Source of the DNA: Microbacterium karelineae
GTDB lineage: Bacteria > Actinomycetota > Actinomycetes > Actinomycetales > Microbacteriaceae
DNA: 64,000 nt
Reading direction: 5' to 3'
Assembly: GCF_009745985.1 (NCBI RefSeq)
Contig: NZ_WFIX01000190.1
Location: 372,001-436,000, forward strand
Below, one piece after another: positions 17,016 through 29,836 of the stretch. A program made the position numbers and the translations under genes. The notes beneath the pieces are model-generated. The model was not told where the DNA came from and searched no databases. It saw nothing but the letters and a program-made list of their open reading frames with translations. How positions within the stretch are numbered: position 1 is the stretch's first letter; each line of letters opens with the position of its first letter.

Positions 17016-18418
17016 ATGGCTCCGACCGCGCTCACCCTGGACCCGGATCGGCTGCTTCCCGCGGACCCCGGCACGCGCGAGATCGCCCGCGAGCTGTTCG
17101 CGCAGGTCGAGCACCTGCCGATCGTCTCCCCACACGGGCACGTCCCGGCGGAGTGGCTCGCCGACGACGAACCGTTCGCGGATCCGACGAACCTGCTGCT
17201 CTCGCCGGACCACTACGTGACGCGCCTGCTGCACGCGTCGGGCGTCGACCTGGCCGCCGTCGGCGTCGGAGGATCGGACGTCGACGCCCGAGCAGCGTGG
17301 CGCGTGTTCTGCGAGAGGTGGCCCGTGTTCGCCGGCACCGCGTCGGCGGGATGGCTCGAGCACGTCTTCGCCGAGGTGTTCGGGATCGCCGAGGCGCCAT
17401 CGGCCGGCACGGCCGATGCCCTGTTCGATGCCCTGTCGGCCGCGCTCGCCACCGACGCCTTCCGCCCGCGCGCCCTGTTCGACCGATTCCGCATCGCGGC
17501 GCTCGCCACGACCGACGATCCGCTCGACGCGCTCGACGGTCATCGACGCCTCGCAGAGGATCCGTCGTTCCACGGACGCGTGCTGCCGACCTTCCGCCCC
17601 GATCGGTATCTCGATCCCGCGGCTCCGGCGTTCACGGACGACGTCGCGCGGCTCGCCGACGCCCAGGGGCGACCGGTCGACGACTTTCGGGGGTACCTGG
17701 AGTCCCTGGCCGAGCGCCGTGCGCATTTCATCGCCCGCGGGGCCGTCTCGGCCGACCACGGGGTCCCCGACGCGTACACGACGGCGCTCGACGAGGTCGA
17801 TGCCGCGTCTCTGTACCGCCGAGCGGTGCGCGGCGAGCTGTCGTCCGCCGAGGCGCGGGAGCTCCGCGGACACATGCTCGTCGAGATGGCTCGGATGAGC
17901 ATCGACGACGGCCTCGTGATGACGCTGCACCCCGGCGTGCTCCGTGGCCACAACACGGCGACCCACGAGACCTTCGGGCCCGACTCCGGTCACGACATCC
18001 CCGTCGCCGCCGAGTTCACCCGCAACCTGCGCCCGCTGCTCGAGCGGTTCGGGCTCGTGAAGGACTTCCACCTCGTGCTGTTCACCATCGACGAGACGGC
18101 GTACTCGCGCGAGATCGCGCCGCTCGCGGGCTTCTACCCGTCCGTGTTCATCGGGGCGCCGTGGTGGTTCCTCGACGCCCCCGACGCGATCGGCCGATTC
18201 CGGTCGGCCGTCACCGAGACGGCGGGATTCTCCCGCGGATCCGGCTTCATCGACGACACGCGCGCCTTCCTGTCGATCCCCGCCCGCCACGACGTCGCCC
18301 GCCGCTGCGACGCCGGCTTCCTCGCGCGCTACGTCGCGGAGGGCCGCATCACGCGCGAGCGAGCGCGCGAGATCATCGTGGACATCACGGACCGACAGCC
18401 GCGGGAGGTGTTCAAGCT

Positions 18419-18422
<4 letters not shown>
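17016..18422 (+). CDS. uxaC: uronate (glucuronate) isomerase
   Basis: The product is 468 residues from the ATG at 17016 preceded by GAGAGG; the ATG at 17004 overlaps the upstream stop and would add four residues. It matches UxaC in length (E. coli about 470) and motifs: SPHGHVPAEWL near the N-terminus, the DDPLDALDGH region, LHPGVLRGHN with metal-site histidines and a C-terminal EGRITRERAREIIVDI. It converts D-glucuronate to D-fructuronate. The product is the substrate of the next enzyme. Confidence 0.92.
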
Positions 18423-21498
<3,076 letters not shown>

Positions 21499-21501
21499 AC
21501 C

Positions 21502-22740
21502 ATGTTCGTCGACAGGGCCGAGGTCATCGTCACGAGCCCGGACAGGAACTTCGTGACGCTGAAGATCACGACGTCCGACGGCGTCACGGGGCTCGGCGAC
21601 GCGACCCTCAACGGGCGTGAGCTCGCCGTCGTCGCGTACCTCACCGAGCACGTCGTGCCGCTGCTGATCGGGCGCGACCCGTCGCGGATCGAGGACGCCT
21701 GGCAGTTCCTCTACCGCGGTGCATACTGGCGCCGCGGCCCCGTGACCATGGCATCGATCGCCGCCGTCGACATGGCGCTGTGGGACATCAAGGGCAAGGT
21801 CGCCGGGATGCCCGTGCACGAGCTGCTCGGCGGCGCGTCGCGCGAAGGGCTGCTCGCCTACGGGCACGCGTCGGGCAAGGAGCTGCCCGAGCTGTTCGAC
21901 TCGGTGCGCGAGCACCTCGACGAGGGGTACCGGGCGATCCGGATCCAGTCGGGGATCCCCGGGCTGAAGGCGATCTACGGGATCGCCTCGCAATCGGCCG
22001 ATACGGGTGGGGGAGACGCCAGATACGACCACGAGCCCGCCCGCCGCGGCGCGCTGCCGGTGCAGGAGGACTGGGACACGCGCGCCTACCTGCGGCACCT
22101 GCCCGGGGTGTTCGAGGCGGTGCGGAACGAGTTCGGTCCCGAGATCCCGCTGCTGCACGACGGCCACCACCGGATGACGCCGATCCAGGCCGCGAAGCTC
22201 GGGAGGTCGCTCGAGCCGTATGACCTGTTCTGGCTGGAGGACTGCACGCCGGCCGAGAACCAGGAGGCGCTGCGCCTGGTGCGCCAGCACACGACGACGC
22301 CGCTGGCGATCGGCGAGATCTTCAACACGGTGTGGGACTTCCAGGACCTGATCCGCGAGCAGCTCATCGACTACGTGCGCGGCGCCGTCACGCACATGGG
22401 CGGCATCACGCCGCTGAAGAAGACGATGGACTACGCGGCGATGTACCAGATCCGGTCGGGATTCCACGGGCCCACCGACATCTCCCCGGTCGGGATGGCG
22501 GCGCAGGCGCACCTGGGCCTCGCGATCCACAACTTCGGGATCCAGGAGTACATGCAGCACGGCGCGAAGACGAACGAGGTGTTCCAGCAGTCGTACACGT
22601 GGGAGAACGGGCTGCTGCACCCGGGCACGAAGCCGGGCCTCGGCGTCGAGCTCGACGTGGACGAGGCGGGGAAGTACCCGTACGAGCGGGCGTACCTGCC
22701 GTACAACCGCCTCGCCGACGGCACCGTCCACGACTGGTAG
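21502..22740 (+). CDS. manD: D-mannonate dehydratase, enolase superfamily (ManD)
   Basis: The protein is 412 residues. Metal ligands of the enolase superfamily are visible in LLHDGHHRM (Asp), FWLEDCTP (Glu) and AIGEIFN (Glu). [12 protein letters not shown] and the ending [19 protein letters not shown] are characteristic of ManD/RspA proteins. It dehydrates D-mannonate to 2-keto-3-deoxy-D-gluconate. It closes the operon 3 bp after uidA. The KDG kinase and aldolase needed next are not in the window. Confidence 0.92.
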   Translation: MFVDRAEVIVTSPDRNFVTLKITTSDGVTGLGDATLNGRELAVVAYLTEHVVPLLIGRDPSRIEDAWQFLYRGAYWRRGPVTMASIAAVDMALWDIKGKVAGMPVHELLGGASREGLLAYGHASGKELPELFDSVREHLDEGYRAIRIQSGIPGLKAIYGIASQSADTGGGDARYDHEPARRGALPVQEDWDTRAYLRHLPGVFEAVRNEFGPEIPLLHDGHHRMTPIQAAKLGRSLEPYDLFWLEDCTPAENQEALRLVRQHTTTPLAIGEIFNTVWDFQDLIREQLIDYVRGAVTHMGGITPLKKTMDYAAMYQIRSGFHGPTDISPVGMAAQAHLGLAIHNFGIQEYMQHGAKTNEVFQQSYTWENGLLHPGTKPGLGVELDVDEAGKYPYERAYLPYNRLADGTVHDW

Positions 22741-22750
22741 GCCGCCGCCT

Positions 22751-23305
22751 CTATGCCGGATCCGGCGCGAGCACCCGCAGCCGCACGGCGGCCATCGCGA
22801 AGGCCGCGATCGACTCGCCGTCGGTGATCTCGCCCGTCGTCGTCATCCGCAGCGCGTCGTCGAGCGGCACCCAGCGCGACGACGTGATGCCCTCTTCGGC
22901 GCGGTGCGCGGTCGCGTCGCCGGCCTCGCGGAGGTCGCGGGCGATGAAGACGACCTCCGGGGCGACGCAGATCCCGTTGAGCGCGTTCATGCGCCCGGCC
23001 TCGATCCACTCGCCCGCCTCGAGGCCCGCCTCCTCGAGCAGCTCGCGCCGCGCGGCGATCTCGGGGTCCTCGCCATCGGATCCGCCCGCGACGACCTCCC
23101 ACGAGGGCCCGACCGTGTAGCGGTCGACCTCGACGAGCAGCACGCGGTCGTCGGCGTCGAGGGCGACGACGAACACGGCGGGATGCCGCAGCTCGACGAC
23201 GCCGTAGATGCCGTCGGATCCATCGGGCCGTGCGACCGCGTCCTCCCGCACGCGGATCCAGGGGTTCTCGTATGCGGTGCGGGTGCTCTTCGTCGACCAG
23301 GTCAC
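22751..23305 (-). CDS. Nudix hydrolase, ADP-ribose pyrophosphatase-like
   Basis: The protein is 184 residues. The Nudix box is GEDPEIAARRELLEEAGLEAG; its glycine-rich entry is one residue shorter than the usual form. The N-terminal block with YENPWIRVRED and the overall layout are those of ADP-ribose pyrophosphatases, which clear ADP-ribose or related nucleoside diphosphates. The start is GTG at 23305. GACAAT lies 6 nt upstream, so the mRNA is probably leaderless. It converges on manD with only 10 bp between. Confidence 0.83.
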   Translation of the reverse strand: MTWSTKSTRTAYENPWIRVREDAVARPDGSDGIYGVVELRHPAVFVVALDADDRVLLVEVDRYTVGPSWEVVAGGSDGEDPEIAARRELLEEAGLEAGEWIEAGRMNALNGICVAPEVVFIARDLREAGDATAHRAEEGITSSRWVPLDDALRMTTTGEITDGESIAAFAMAAVRLRVLAPDPA

Positions 23306-23339
23306 GGATCCATTGTCTCGGGATCCGCGCCCCGCGCCG

Positions 23340-23669
23340 TCAGCCTTCGCGGATCGTCATGCTCGCGAGCCGGTTGCCCGCGACGCGGAAGGTGAAGAGC
23401 GAGCGCCCGTTGGCGTGGGTGGAGCGCCAGTCGCCGACGACGGTGATCTCGTCCCCCTCCTGCGTCGCCTCCTCGGGGGTGAGCACGCCGGTGGCGCCGA
23501 TGAACTCGCCGTCGCTCCACCCCTTGATGGCGTCGCGGCCGGTGAACACGCGGCCCCAGTCGTCGACGAAGCCGTCGGGCGCGAAGGCGTCGAGGAAGCC
23601 CTGCTCGTCGTGGGCGTTCACGGTCGCGATGAAGCTCGCGACGGGCTCCGGAACGGTGATGTCGGTCAT
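23340..23669 (-). CDS. SnoaL/NTF2-like fold protein
   Basis: The product is a 109-residue single-domain protein. Motifs such as VASFIATVNAHDEQGFLDAFAPDG and FVDDWGRVFTGRDAIKGW fit the NTF2-like/SnoaL cone fold used by small cyclases, isomerases and ligand-binding proteins. A good AGGAGG site precedes the ATG. The substrate is unknown. It lies between the Nudix and SDR genes on the same strand, so it may be co-transcribed with the SDR gene. Confidence 0.75.
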   Translation of the reverse strand: MTDITVPEPVASFIATVNAHDEQGFLDAFAPDGFVDDWGRVFTGRDAIKGWSDGEFIGATGVLTPEEATQEGDEITVVGDWRSTHANGRSLFTFRVAGNRLASMTIREG

Positions 23670-23696
23670 GCGAACCTCCTGATCAGCCCGGCCCGG

Positions 23697-24461
23697 TCAG
23701 GACCGGTGCGGATCCAGCCTATTGAGGCGATCGACGACCTGGGCGTACTCGCCGCGCTGCTCCGCGAACCGCAGGGGCTTCACCTTCTCGACGAGGACCT
23801 CGGCCGCGTCGGGCTGTGCCTGGAGGAGCGCGACGACCTCGGCGACGAAGTCGGCGAGCGGCATCGCGATCGGGCTCTCCTTCTGCCCCGGCATCAGGTT
23901 GGTCGCGACGGCCGGCGGGGCGATCTCGGTGACGCCGACGCTCGTGCCGGCGAGCTGCAGTCGGATCGACTCGCTGAGCATGTGGATCGCGGCCTTCGTC
24001 GCGTTGTAGGTGGGCGTCGCCGCGAGCGGCACCGACGCGAGGCCGGACGACACGGTGAGGATCGTCGCGTCGGGCCTGGTCCGCAGGTGGGTGACGAACG
24101 CGGCGATGAGGCGGATCGGACCGAGCAGGTTCGTCTCGACGATGCGCTCCGCAGTCGCGAGGAACGCGGCGGGATCCGTCCAGTCCTCCGCCTGCATGAT
24201 GCCGGCCATCGGCACGAGCACGTTCACGTCGGGGTGCTCGGCGATCACTCGGCGACTCACATCGGCGATGTCGTCGGGATCGGCCGTGTCGATCCGATAG
24301 CCGTGGATCCCCGGGTGCGCGGCGGTGATCTCGTCGAGCAGCTCGGTGCGGCGCCCGCCGACGATGACGACGTTGCCGCGCTCGTGCAGAGCGACGGCGA
24401 GGGCACGGCCGATGCCGCTCGTTGCGCCCGGGATGAAGATGGTGTTTCCTGTGATGTCCAT
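23697..24461 (-). CDS. short-chain dehydrogenase/reductase
   Basis: The protein is 254 residues with the Rossmann motif PGATSGIGRALA near residue 13, the NVLVPMAG block in the position of the NNAG motif, the catalytic Ser in VSSGLASVP and YNATKAA for Tyr/Lys. DUF-like C-terminal features resemble DltE/YdfG-type SDRs. The substrate is unknown. The gene is divergent from an XRE regulator with a perfect palindrome between them, so the regulator likely controls it. Confidence 0.86.
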   Translation of the reverse strand: MDITGNTIFIPGATSGIGRALAVALHERGNVVIVGGRRTELLDEITAAHPGIHGYRIDTADPDDIADVSRRVIAEHPDVNVLVPMAGIMQAEDWTDPAAFLATAERIVETNLLGPIRLIAAFVTHLRTRPDATILTVSSGLASVPLAATPTYNATKAAIHMLSESIRLQLAGTSVGVTEIAPPAVATNLMPGQKESPIAMPLADFVAEVVALLQAQPDAAEVLVEKVKPLRFAEQRGEYAQVVDRLNRLDPHRS

Positions 24462-24509
24462 GGCCACGAGTCTGTGCGGGACGGGGCGACCGTTCCAGAG
24501 AGCGATCAT

Positions 24510-24530
24510 CCAGGGATCCGCGATCCCTGG
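24510..24530. promoter_or_regulatory. perfect inverted repeat between SDR and XRE regulator genes
   Basis: The arms CCAGGGATC and GATCCCTGG are separated by CGC. It lies in the 102-bp divergent gap and would overlap the -35 position of the regulator promoter (-10-like CATACT at 24552-24557, 6 nt before the ATG). It is probably the operator of the adjacent XRE-MLTR regulator. Confidence 0.6.
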
Positions 24531-24563
24531 CACGGGCGGCGGAACCGGCTCCATACTGACGAG

Positions 24564-25415
24564 ATGGATCGTGATGCGCTGTCGGACTTCCTCATGCGCC
24601 ATCGCGGCGCGCTGCGCCCCGCCGATGTGGGGCTGTCGGAGGGCGCGCGGCGGCGCACGTCCGGCCTGCGCCGCGAGGAGGTCGCGTCGCTCGCGTCGAT
24701 GTCGACCGATTACTACGCGCGCCTCGAGCAGCGGCGCGGCCCGCAGCCGAGCACGCAGATGCTCGCGTCGCTCGCCCGCGCCCTGAGGCTCACGCTCGAT
24801 GAGCGCGACTACCTGTTCCGTGTCGCCGGGCACAGCGCGCCCGCCCGCGCCTCCGATTCGGGGCATGTCGCGCCCGCGCTCCTGCGCGTGCTCGATCGCC
24901 TCGCCGACACGCCCGCCATGATCCTCAGCGCCCTCGACGAGGTGCTCGTGCAGAACGATGCGGCGCGTGCGCTGTTCGGCGACGCGTCGGGGCTCACGGG
25001 CTTCGCGCGCAGCGGCATCCACCGCTGGTTCGTCGACCCCGACCGTGAGCGGGCGCTGTATCCGCTCGAGGATCACGAGCGGCACGGGCGCTCGCGGGTC
25101 GCGGCGCTGCGTGCCGCGTACGGCACGATGGGCGCCGAATCGCGGGCCGGCGAGCTCGTGCGCGAGCTCTCGCGGCGGAGCGAGGAGTTCGCGGCGATGT
25201 GGGAGGCGCACGAGGTGAGCACCCGATTCGAGGACCGCAAGACCTTCGTGCACCCCGCGGTCGGGCGCATCGAGGTCGACTGCCAGGCCCTGCTGACGGA
25301 GGATCAGACGCAGGCGCTGCTCGTCATCACGGCGGATCCGCGCAGCGCGGACGCCGAGAAGCTCGCCCTGCTGACGGTGCTCGGCACGCAGGACCTGGCC
25401 CCGAGCGAGTCGTAG
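24564..25415 (+). CDS. XRE-family regulator with MmyB-like ligand-binding domain
   Basis: The protein is 283 residues. The HTH (about 30-85) has [20 protein letters not shown] and [14 protein letters not shown], the signature of the family whose C-terminal half is the MmyB-like/MLTR ligand-binding domain (about 105-280). Members bind small hydrophobic molecules and commonly control a divergent dehydrogenase, exactly the arrangement here. CATACT 6 nt before the ATG implies a leaderless mRNA. Confidence 0.85.
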   Translation: MDRDALSDFLMRHRGALRPADVGLSEGARRRTSGLRREEVASLASMSTDYYARLEQRRGPQPSTQMLASLARALRLTLDERDYLFRVAGHSAPARASDSGHVAPALLRVLDRLADTPAMILSALDEVLVQNDAARALFGDASGLTGFARSGIHRWFVDPDRERALYPLEDHERHGRSRVAALRAAYGTMGAESRAGELVRELSRRSEEFAAMWEAHEVSTRFEDRKTFVHPAVGRIEVDCQALLTEDQTQALLVITADPRSADAEKLALLTVLGTQDLAPSES

Positions 25416-25418
25416 ACT
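25413..25418 (+). promoter_or_regulatory. -10-like TAGACT, leaderless promoter of the TSUP gene
   Basis: TAGACT ends 6 nt before the GTG start at 25425 and overlaps the previous stop codon region. This spacing would place the RNA start at the initiation codon. Confidence 0.5.
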
Positions 25419-25424
25419 CGCCGG

Positions 25425-26201
25425 GTGCCCGATATCGACCTGCTGACGATCGCCCTGCTGATCGTCGCGGGGCTCGTCGCCGGCTGGGTCGATGCCGTCG
25501 TCGGGGGCGGCGGGCTCGTGCAGCTGCCCGCGATGATGCTCGTACCGGGCATCGCGCCGCTGCAGGCGCTCGCGACGAACAAGGTCGCGAGCATCATGGG
25601 CACGTCGGTCGCCGCCGTCACGTTCGCGCGGCGGGTGAGGCCGGATCCACGCACCGCGATCCCGCTCGCCGTGATGGCGCTGCTCGGGGCGATCGTCGGC
25701 GCCATGATCGCGACATTCATTCCAGAAGAGGCATTCACCCCGATCATCCTCGTGGTGCTCATCGCCGTCGGGGCATTCACCGTGCTGAAGCCGAAGATGG
25801 GCGTGCACGCGAATCGGCGCTGGCACGGGGCGAGGCACGTCATCGCGGCGGCGCTCATCGGGCTCGCGGTCGGCACATACGACGGCGCGCTCGGCCCGGG
25901 CACGGGATCCTTCTTCGTGATCCTCCTCGTCAGCGTGCTCGGCTACGCCTTCATGCCCGCATCGGCGCTCGGCAAGATCGCGAACTTCTGCACGAACCTC
26001 GGCGCCCTCATCTTCTTCGTCCCCGCCGGACACGTGCTCTGGGGCCTCGGCCTCGCGGTCGGCGCGGCGAACCTCGTCGGCGGCTACATCGGCGCGCGGA
26101 TGGCCGTGTCGAAGGGCAGCCGCTTCGTGCGGATCGTGTTCATCGTCGTCGTCGCCGTCCTCATCCTGAAACTCGCCTACGACCTCGTGATGGGGTCCTG
26201 A
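25425..26201 (+). CDS. TSUP/TauE-SafE family anion exporter
   Basis: The 258-residue membrane protein has about seven to eight helices. The first helix carries [22 protein letters not shown], the repeated glycine-rich motif of TauE/SafE. A second copy of the motif appears near residues 145-165 ([16 protein letters not shown]). Family members export sulfite, sulfoacetate or related organosulfur anions. The next gene resembles a cysteine desulfhydrase, which makes a sulfur role plausible. Confidence 0.84.
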   Translation: MPDIDLLTIALLIVAGLVAGWVDAVVGGGGLVQLPAMMLVPGIAPLQALATNKVASIMGTSVAAVTFARRVRPDPRTAIPLAVMALLGAIVGAMIATFIPEEAFTPIILVVLIAVGAFTVLKPKMGVHANRRWHGARHVIAAALIGLAVGTYDGALGPGTGSFFVILLVSVLGYAFMPASALGKIANFCTNLGALIFFVPAGHVLWGLGLAVGAANLVGGYIGARMAVSKGSRFVRIVFIVVVAVLILKLAYDLVMGS

Positions 26202-26220
26202 TTCCGCGGCCGGCCGCAAC

Positions 26221-26226
26221 TACGCT
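26221..26226 (+). promoter_or_regulatory. -10-like TACGCT, leaderless promoter of the cds1-like gene
   Basis: TACGCT ends 7 nt before the ATG at 26234, and no ribosome site lies between. The -35 region is weak. Confidence 0.45.
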
Positions 26227-26233
26227 CGGACAC

Positions 26234-27310
26234 ATGACGGAACGACGTGCCTGGGTGAACGACGCGATCCGGCTGCTCGAGGCCGACGCGAATCGCAGCG
26301 CCGACACCCACCTGCACGTGTTCCCGCTGCCGCCCGAGTGGGGCATCGACCTGTACCTCAAGGACGAGTCGGTGCATCCGACGGGCTCGCTCAAGCACCG
26401 CCTCGCGCGCTCCCTCATCCTCTACGGCCTCGTGAACGGCCGCATCGGCCCGGACACCGTCCTCGTCGAGGCGTCGAGCGGATCCACGGCCGTCAGCGAG
26501 GCGTACTTCGCGCGCATGCTGGGGCTCGAGTTCGTGACGGTCGTGCCCCGCTCGACGAGCCCCGAGAAGATCGACCTCATCGAGTTCCACGGCGGGCGCT
26601 GCCACTTCGTCGACAGCCCGCCGGAGATCTACTCGGAGGCCGAGCGGCTCGCGTCCGAGTGCAATGGGCACTACCTCGACCAGTTCACATACGCCGAACG
26701 GGCGACCGACTGGCGCAGCAACAACAACATCGCCGAGAGCGTGTTCGAGCAGCTGTCGGAGGAGCGCTGCCCGATCCCGCGATGGATCGTCGTGAGCGCC
26801 GGCACCGGCGGCACGAGCGCGACGTTCGGCCGGTATGTGCGCTATCGCCGCCATCCGACCGAGGTGTGCGTCGTCGACCCCGAGAACTCGGCCTTCTACG
26901 GCGGCTGGGAGACCGGATCCGCAGACTTTGCCACGGGCATGCCGAGCCGCATCGAGGGCATCGGCCGGCCCCGGATGGAGCCGTCGTTCATCCCGAGCGT
27001 CGTCGACGAGATGATCCGTATTCCCGATGCGGAATCCATCGCCGCGATCCGTCTGCTGCGCGAGCGCACCCTGCACTGGGCGGGCGGATCCACGGGCACG
27101 AACCTCGCGGGGGCCTTCCGGATCATCGCGCGCATGCGCGCGGCGGGCGAGACGGGATCCGTCGTCACGCTCATCTGCGATGGCGGCGCCCGGTACGCCC
27201 ACACGTACTACGACGACGGGTGGGTCGCCGAGCAGGGCATGGATCTCGCGCCGCATCGCGCGCGCATGGATCGGTTCCTGGCCACGGGGGAGTGGCGCGA
27301 GGATGCCTGA
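26234..27310 (+). CDS. cds1: PLP-dependent cysteine synthase-family enzyme, Cds1-like L-cysteine desulfhydrase
   Basis: The protein is 358 residues, fold type II PLP. The PLP lysine lies in HPTGSLKHR (near residue 54), the phosphate-binding loop in [12 protein letters not shown], and the C-terminal STGTNL block is present. The overall sequence is very close, as I recall it, to mycobacterial Cds1 (Rv3684), which degrades L-cysteine to sulfide, pyruvate and ammonia. A cysteine synthase or threonine-type lyase is the alternative. It is followed by a ThrE-like exporter overlapping by 8 bp and preceded by a possible sulfur-anion exporter. Confidence 0.78.
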   Translation: MTERRAWVNDAIRLLEADANRSADTHLHVFPLPPEWGIDLYLKDESVHPTGSLKHRLARSLILYGLVNGRIGPDTVLVEASSGSTAVSEAYFARMLGLEFVTVVPRSTSPEKIDLIEFHGGRCHFVDSPPEIYSEAERLASECNGHYLDQFTYAERATDWRSNNNIAESVFEQLSEERCPIPRWIVVSAGTGGTSATFGRYVRYRRHPTEVCVVDPENSAFYGGWETGSADFATGMPSRIEGIGRPRMEPSFIPSVVDEMIRIPDAESIAAIRLLRERTLHWAGGSTGTNLAGAFRIIARMRAAGETGSVVTLICDGGARYAHTYYDDGWVAEQGMDLAPHRARMDRFLATGEWREDA

Positions 27311-28862
27311 GGGCAAGCGGCACCGCAGCATGCTCGCCGGCGTCCGGCGGGCGCTCTGGAGCGATCCCGCCAAGCGCCGCATGACCGAGCAGATCCCGAT
27401 CATCGACGAGCGGATGGCGCAGAGCATCATCGACCTCGCGATGCGGGTCGCCGAGGTGATGCTGTCGATCGGCGCCAGCGCGAAGGAGGTCACCCTCGCG
27501 GCGCTGCGCATCACCACGGCCTATGGCCTGCGCAGCGTGCACGTGAACGTCACCTTCAACTCGGTGATCCTGTCGGATCATCGAAACGGCGCGGGGGATC
27601 CGATCACGCTGATGCAGGTCGTGCGCTCGGCCGCGCCGGATCACGCGAAGCTGCAGCGCCTGCAGGCGCTCGTCAACGAGATCGAGAGCGGCATGCCGCT
27701 CGATGACGCGATCGCCCAGTTCCACACGGTGCGCCGGACGCCGTTCATGTATCGGACCGGTGTGACCGTGGTCGTGCAGGCGCTGCTGGGCGTCGCGGTC
27801 GCCCTCATGTACGGCGCCGGCCCGTTCACGCTGCTGCTCGCCTTCGTCACGGTGCTCGCCATCGCGCTCGCGCAGCTCGGCCTCGCGCACCTGCGCGTTC
27901 CCCTGTTCTTCACGCAGGCCGCGGGCGGGATCGTGCTCGTCGCGTGCGCGGTCGGCGCGTTCGCGCTGTCCGAGGCGGGGGTGGGGCCGTTCGTCGACGT
28001 GCGGCCCTCCGTCCTCGTGTCGTCGGGCATCGTGATGATGCTCGCAGGCCTCGCCGTCGTCGGCGCCGCGCAGGATGCGATCGACGGGTTCTCGCTCACG
28101 GCGGGCGGCCGGATCCTCGACATCGCGGTGATGACGATGGGGCTCGTCGTCGGCATCCTCGTCGGGCTCGAGGCGGCGCACCAGCTCGGCTTCGGCCTGC
28201 AGATGCCCGAGCAGGTGCTCGACTTCGGCACGTCCTTCGGCCACCTCGCGGGCGCCGTGCTCATCTCGGCGGCCGTCGCCGTGCTCAACGGGGCGGGGAT
28301 CCGCATCATCCTCGTCAGCGCCGTCCTGGGGGCGGCCGCGTGGGCGGGGTGGTACGTGCTCACCGCGATCACGGGGATGCCCTCCGCGGGCGCCGTCTTC
28401 GGCGGCGCGCTCCTCGCGAGCTTCATCGGATCCGTCGTCGCCGACCGGCTGTCGGTCCCGTCGATCGCGGTCACGACGGCCGCGATGATCCCGTGGGTGC
28501 CGGGCACCAGCGTGTTCCTCGGTCTGCTCGGCTTCGTCAGCGCGGACGCCGATCAGGCGCAGTTCATGAGCGCGTTCGACTCGCTCTTCACCGCCGCGAT
28601 GACGGGCATCGCGCTCGCCTCGGGCGCCACCCTCGGCATCATGATCGGCAGCCCGCTCCGGGTGCGGATCGGCGGCCGCACGGTGCTGATGCGCTCGAAG
28701 GCGCGGCCCGTGTCGGCGGCGGGCGGCACGGCGGCGTTCGAGGTCGTGCGGACGGAGCCCGTCGAGGCGCCGGAGCTCGACGTCGAGCACGAGCCGCCCG
28801 TGGCCGAGACAGACGACCCCCACCCGATCACCCGGCCCTACGATCCGAAGGCGGACACATGA
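27303..28862 (+). CDS. ThrE-type threonine/serine exporter
   Basis: The product is 519 residues from the ATG at 27303, overlapping the upstream gene; an ATG at 27330 is an alternative. The N-terminal soluble DUF1212 domain has the characteristic [12 protein letters not shown] and VRRTPFMY blocks. About ten hydrophobic segments follow, including the C-terminal DUF3815-like half ([17 protein letters not shown]). Corynebacterium ThrE (489 residues) exports threonine and serine by proton-coupled transport. The C-terminal tail is acidic and soluble. Confidence 0.85.
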   Translation: MPEGKRHRSMLAGVRRALWSDPAKRRMTEQIPIIDERMAQSIIDLAMRVAEVMLSIGASAKEVTLAALRITTAYGLRSVHVNVTFNSVILSDHRNGAGDPITLMQVVRSAAPDHAKLQRLQALVNEIESGMPLDDAIAQFHTVRRTPFMYRTGVTVVVQALLGVAVALMYGAGPFTLLLAFVTVLAIALAQLGLAHLRVPLFFTQAAGGIVLVACAVGAFALSEAGVGPFVDVRPSVLVSSGIVMMLAGLAVVGAAQDAIDGFSLTAGGRILDIAVMTMGLVVGILVGLEAAHQLGFGLQMPEQVLDFGTSFGHLAGAVLISAAVAVLNGAGIRIILVSAVLGAAAWAGWYVLTAITGMPSAGAVFGGALLASFIGSVVADRLSVPSIAVTTAAMIPWVPGTSVFLGLLGFVSADADQAQFMSAFDSLFTAAMTGIALASGATLGIMIGSPLRVRIGGRTVLMRSKARPVSAAGGTAAFEVVRTEPVEAPELDVEHEPPVAETDDPHPITRPYDPKADT

Positions 28863-29386
28863 CGGAGAGCGTGACCCGGCAGCCCGAGACCTTCGCGTTC
28901 ATGCATCGCGAGAACTTCTGGGGGAAGCCCAGCGGCGGCGGCATGAACCGATGGGACTATCGCGGCTACCGGTGGGAGATGCTGCGGCCAGCCGAAGGCG
29001 AACCCCCGATCGATGTGACCGTGTCGTGCACGGAGTGCGACACCGTCGCTGATGTGCGGATCCTGCCGCCGAGCGGTCTGCGACGCCAGCGCGCGATCAT
29101 GGCGGGTCTCTCCCTCCTCGGTGTGCTGATCCTGCTCGTGGGCCTCGTGATGGCGGGCGTCGCGATCCCGATCGCGGATGACTCCGCGCTCCCCGACGCC
29201 GAGCGCGACGACGCCACGGCCGTCGCCATCGGCGGCGTGATCATGGTGATGGTGGGCCTGACGGTCGCGTGGGCCTTCTTCCTGAAGCGCGAGTCGCAGA
29301 TCGGCGTGACGGGCGGAGGCGCCGGAGCCGCGGGCTTCGCGAAGCATGTCGTGACGCGGGTCGCCGACACCCCGCCGCAGGGATGA
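28859..29386 (+). CDS. hypothetical membrane protein with two helices
   Basis: The protein is 175 residues and starts inside the ThrE stop (ATGA), so it is co-translated. It has a soluble N-terminal part with one CxxC (SCTECDT near residue 58), a first helix at about 80-103 (GLSLLGVLILLVGLVMAGV), a linker with several acidic residues and a second helix at about 122-143. The Gly/Ala-rich tail has no motif I recognise. Its operon position suggests a link to the exporter, without a known function. Confidence 0.65.
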   Translation: MTESVTRQPETFAFMHRENFWGKPSGGGMNRWDYRGYRWEMLRPAEGEPPIDVTVSCTECDTVADVRILPPSGLRRQRAIMAGLSLLGVLILLVGLVMAGVAIPIADDSALPDAERDDATAVAIGGVIMVMVGLTVAWAFFLKRESQIGVTGGGAGAAGFAKHVVTRVADTPPQG

Positions 29387-29402
29387 GGGAGCGTCCCGAG
29401 CT

Positions 29403-29484
29403 CTACGCCCCGAGGCAGGCGAGCGGCACGACGTGGATCCCATCGGCGCGCGTGTAGGCGTATCGGCCTCCCGTGACGATGGTG
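29403..29484 (-). pseudogene. C-terminal fragment of a DUF4143-type AAA ATPase gene
   Basis: On the minus strand the frame ending in TAG at 29403-29405 reads TIVTGGRYAYTRADGIHVVP and then LACLGA. This is the typical last strand pair of AAA/DUF4143 ATPases (usually like TGYAYRRPDGVxVVPIxxLG). Only about 27 codons remain. The match is lost where the TGCGGTAA direct repeats begin beside the toxin-antitoxin genes. It is similar to the end of the broken gene at 62740-63375. Confidence 0.6.
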
Positions 29485-29503
29485 CGGTAATGCGGTAATG
29501 CGG
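29483..29503. repeat. 2.6 copies of an 8-bp direct repeat upstream of the AbrB/RelE-like pair
   Basis: TGCGGTAA occurs at 29483-29490 and 29491-29498, followed by TGCGG. It lies at the -35 distance from the -10-like GAGAAT (29513-29518), which is 6 nt before the antitoxin ATG. It could be an operator or a scar of insertion. Confidence 0.5.
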
Positions 29504-29524
29504 CTGATCTGCGAGAATGCAGGT

Positions 29525-29836
29525 ATGTCCACCGCAGAGTTCCACGGTTACGTCGGCGTTCAGCGTCGAGGTCTCATCGCGCTGCCCACCGAGCTGCGCC
29601 AGCGGCTGCATCTCGACGAGCCCGGTGCACAGCTCGAGGTGACGGAGCGTCCCGACGGCGTCGTGGAGCTGCGCCCGTCGCTCCCGATTCCCGCGGATCA
29701 AGCGTGGTTCTGGACGGAGCGATGGCAGCGGCGCGAGCGCGAGGTCGATGCGCATGTCGCCGCGGGGGACGTCACGACGTTCGACAGCGGTGACGACTTC
29801 CTCGCGCACCTCGACCAGGTCGCTGACGACTCGTGA
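29525..29836 (+). CDS. AbrB/MazE-like antitoxin
   Basis: The product is 103 residues from the ATG at 29525; an upstream in-frame ATG at 29498 is less likely because GAGAAT lies 6 nt before 29525. The N-terminal swapped-hairpin pattern FHGYVGVQRRGLIALPTELR followed by RLHLDEPGAQLEV fits AbrB-type DNA-binding antitoxins. The acidic C-terminal half (about 60-103) probably binds the toxin. It overlaps the next gene by ATGA. Confidence 0.75.
   Translation: MSTAEFHGYVGVQRRGLIALPTELRQRLHLDEPGAQLEVTERPDGVVELRPSLPIPADQAWFWTERWQRREREVDAHVAAGDVTTFDSGDDFLAHLDQVADDS

Noticed and set aside
29387-29524. A complete insertion sequence near the toxin-antitoxin pair
   Set aside because: No transposase or terminal inverted repeats are visible; only short direct repeats and a gene fragment are present.
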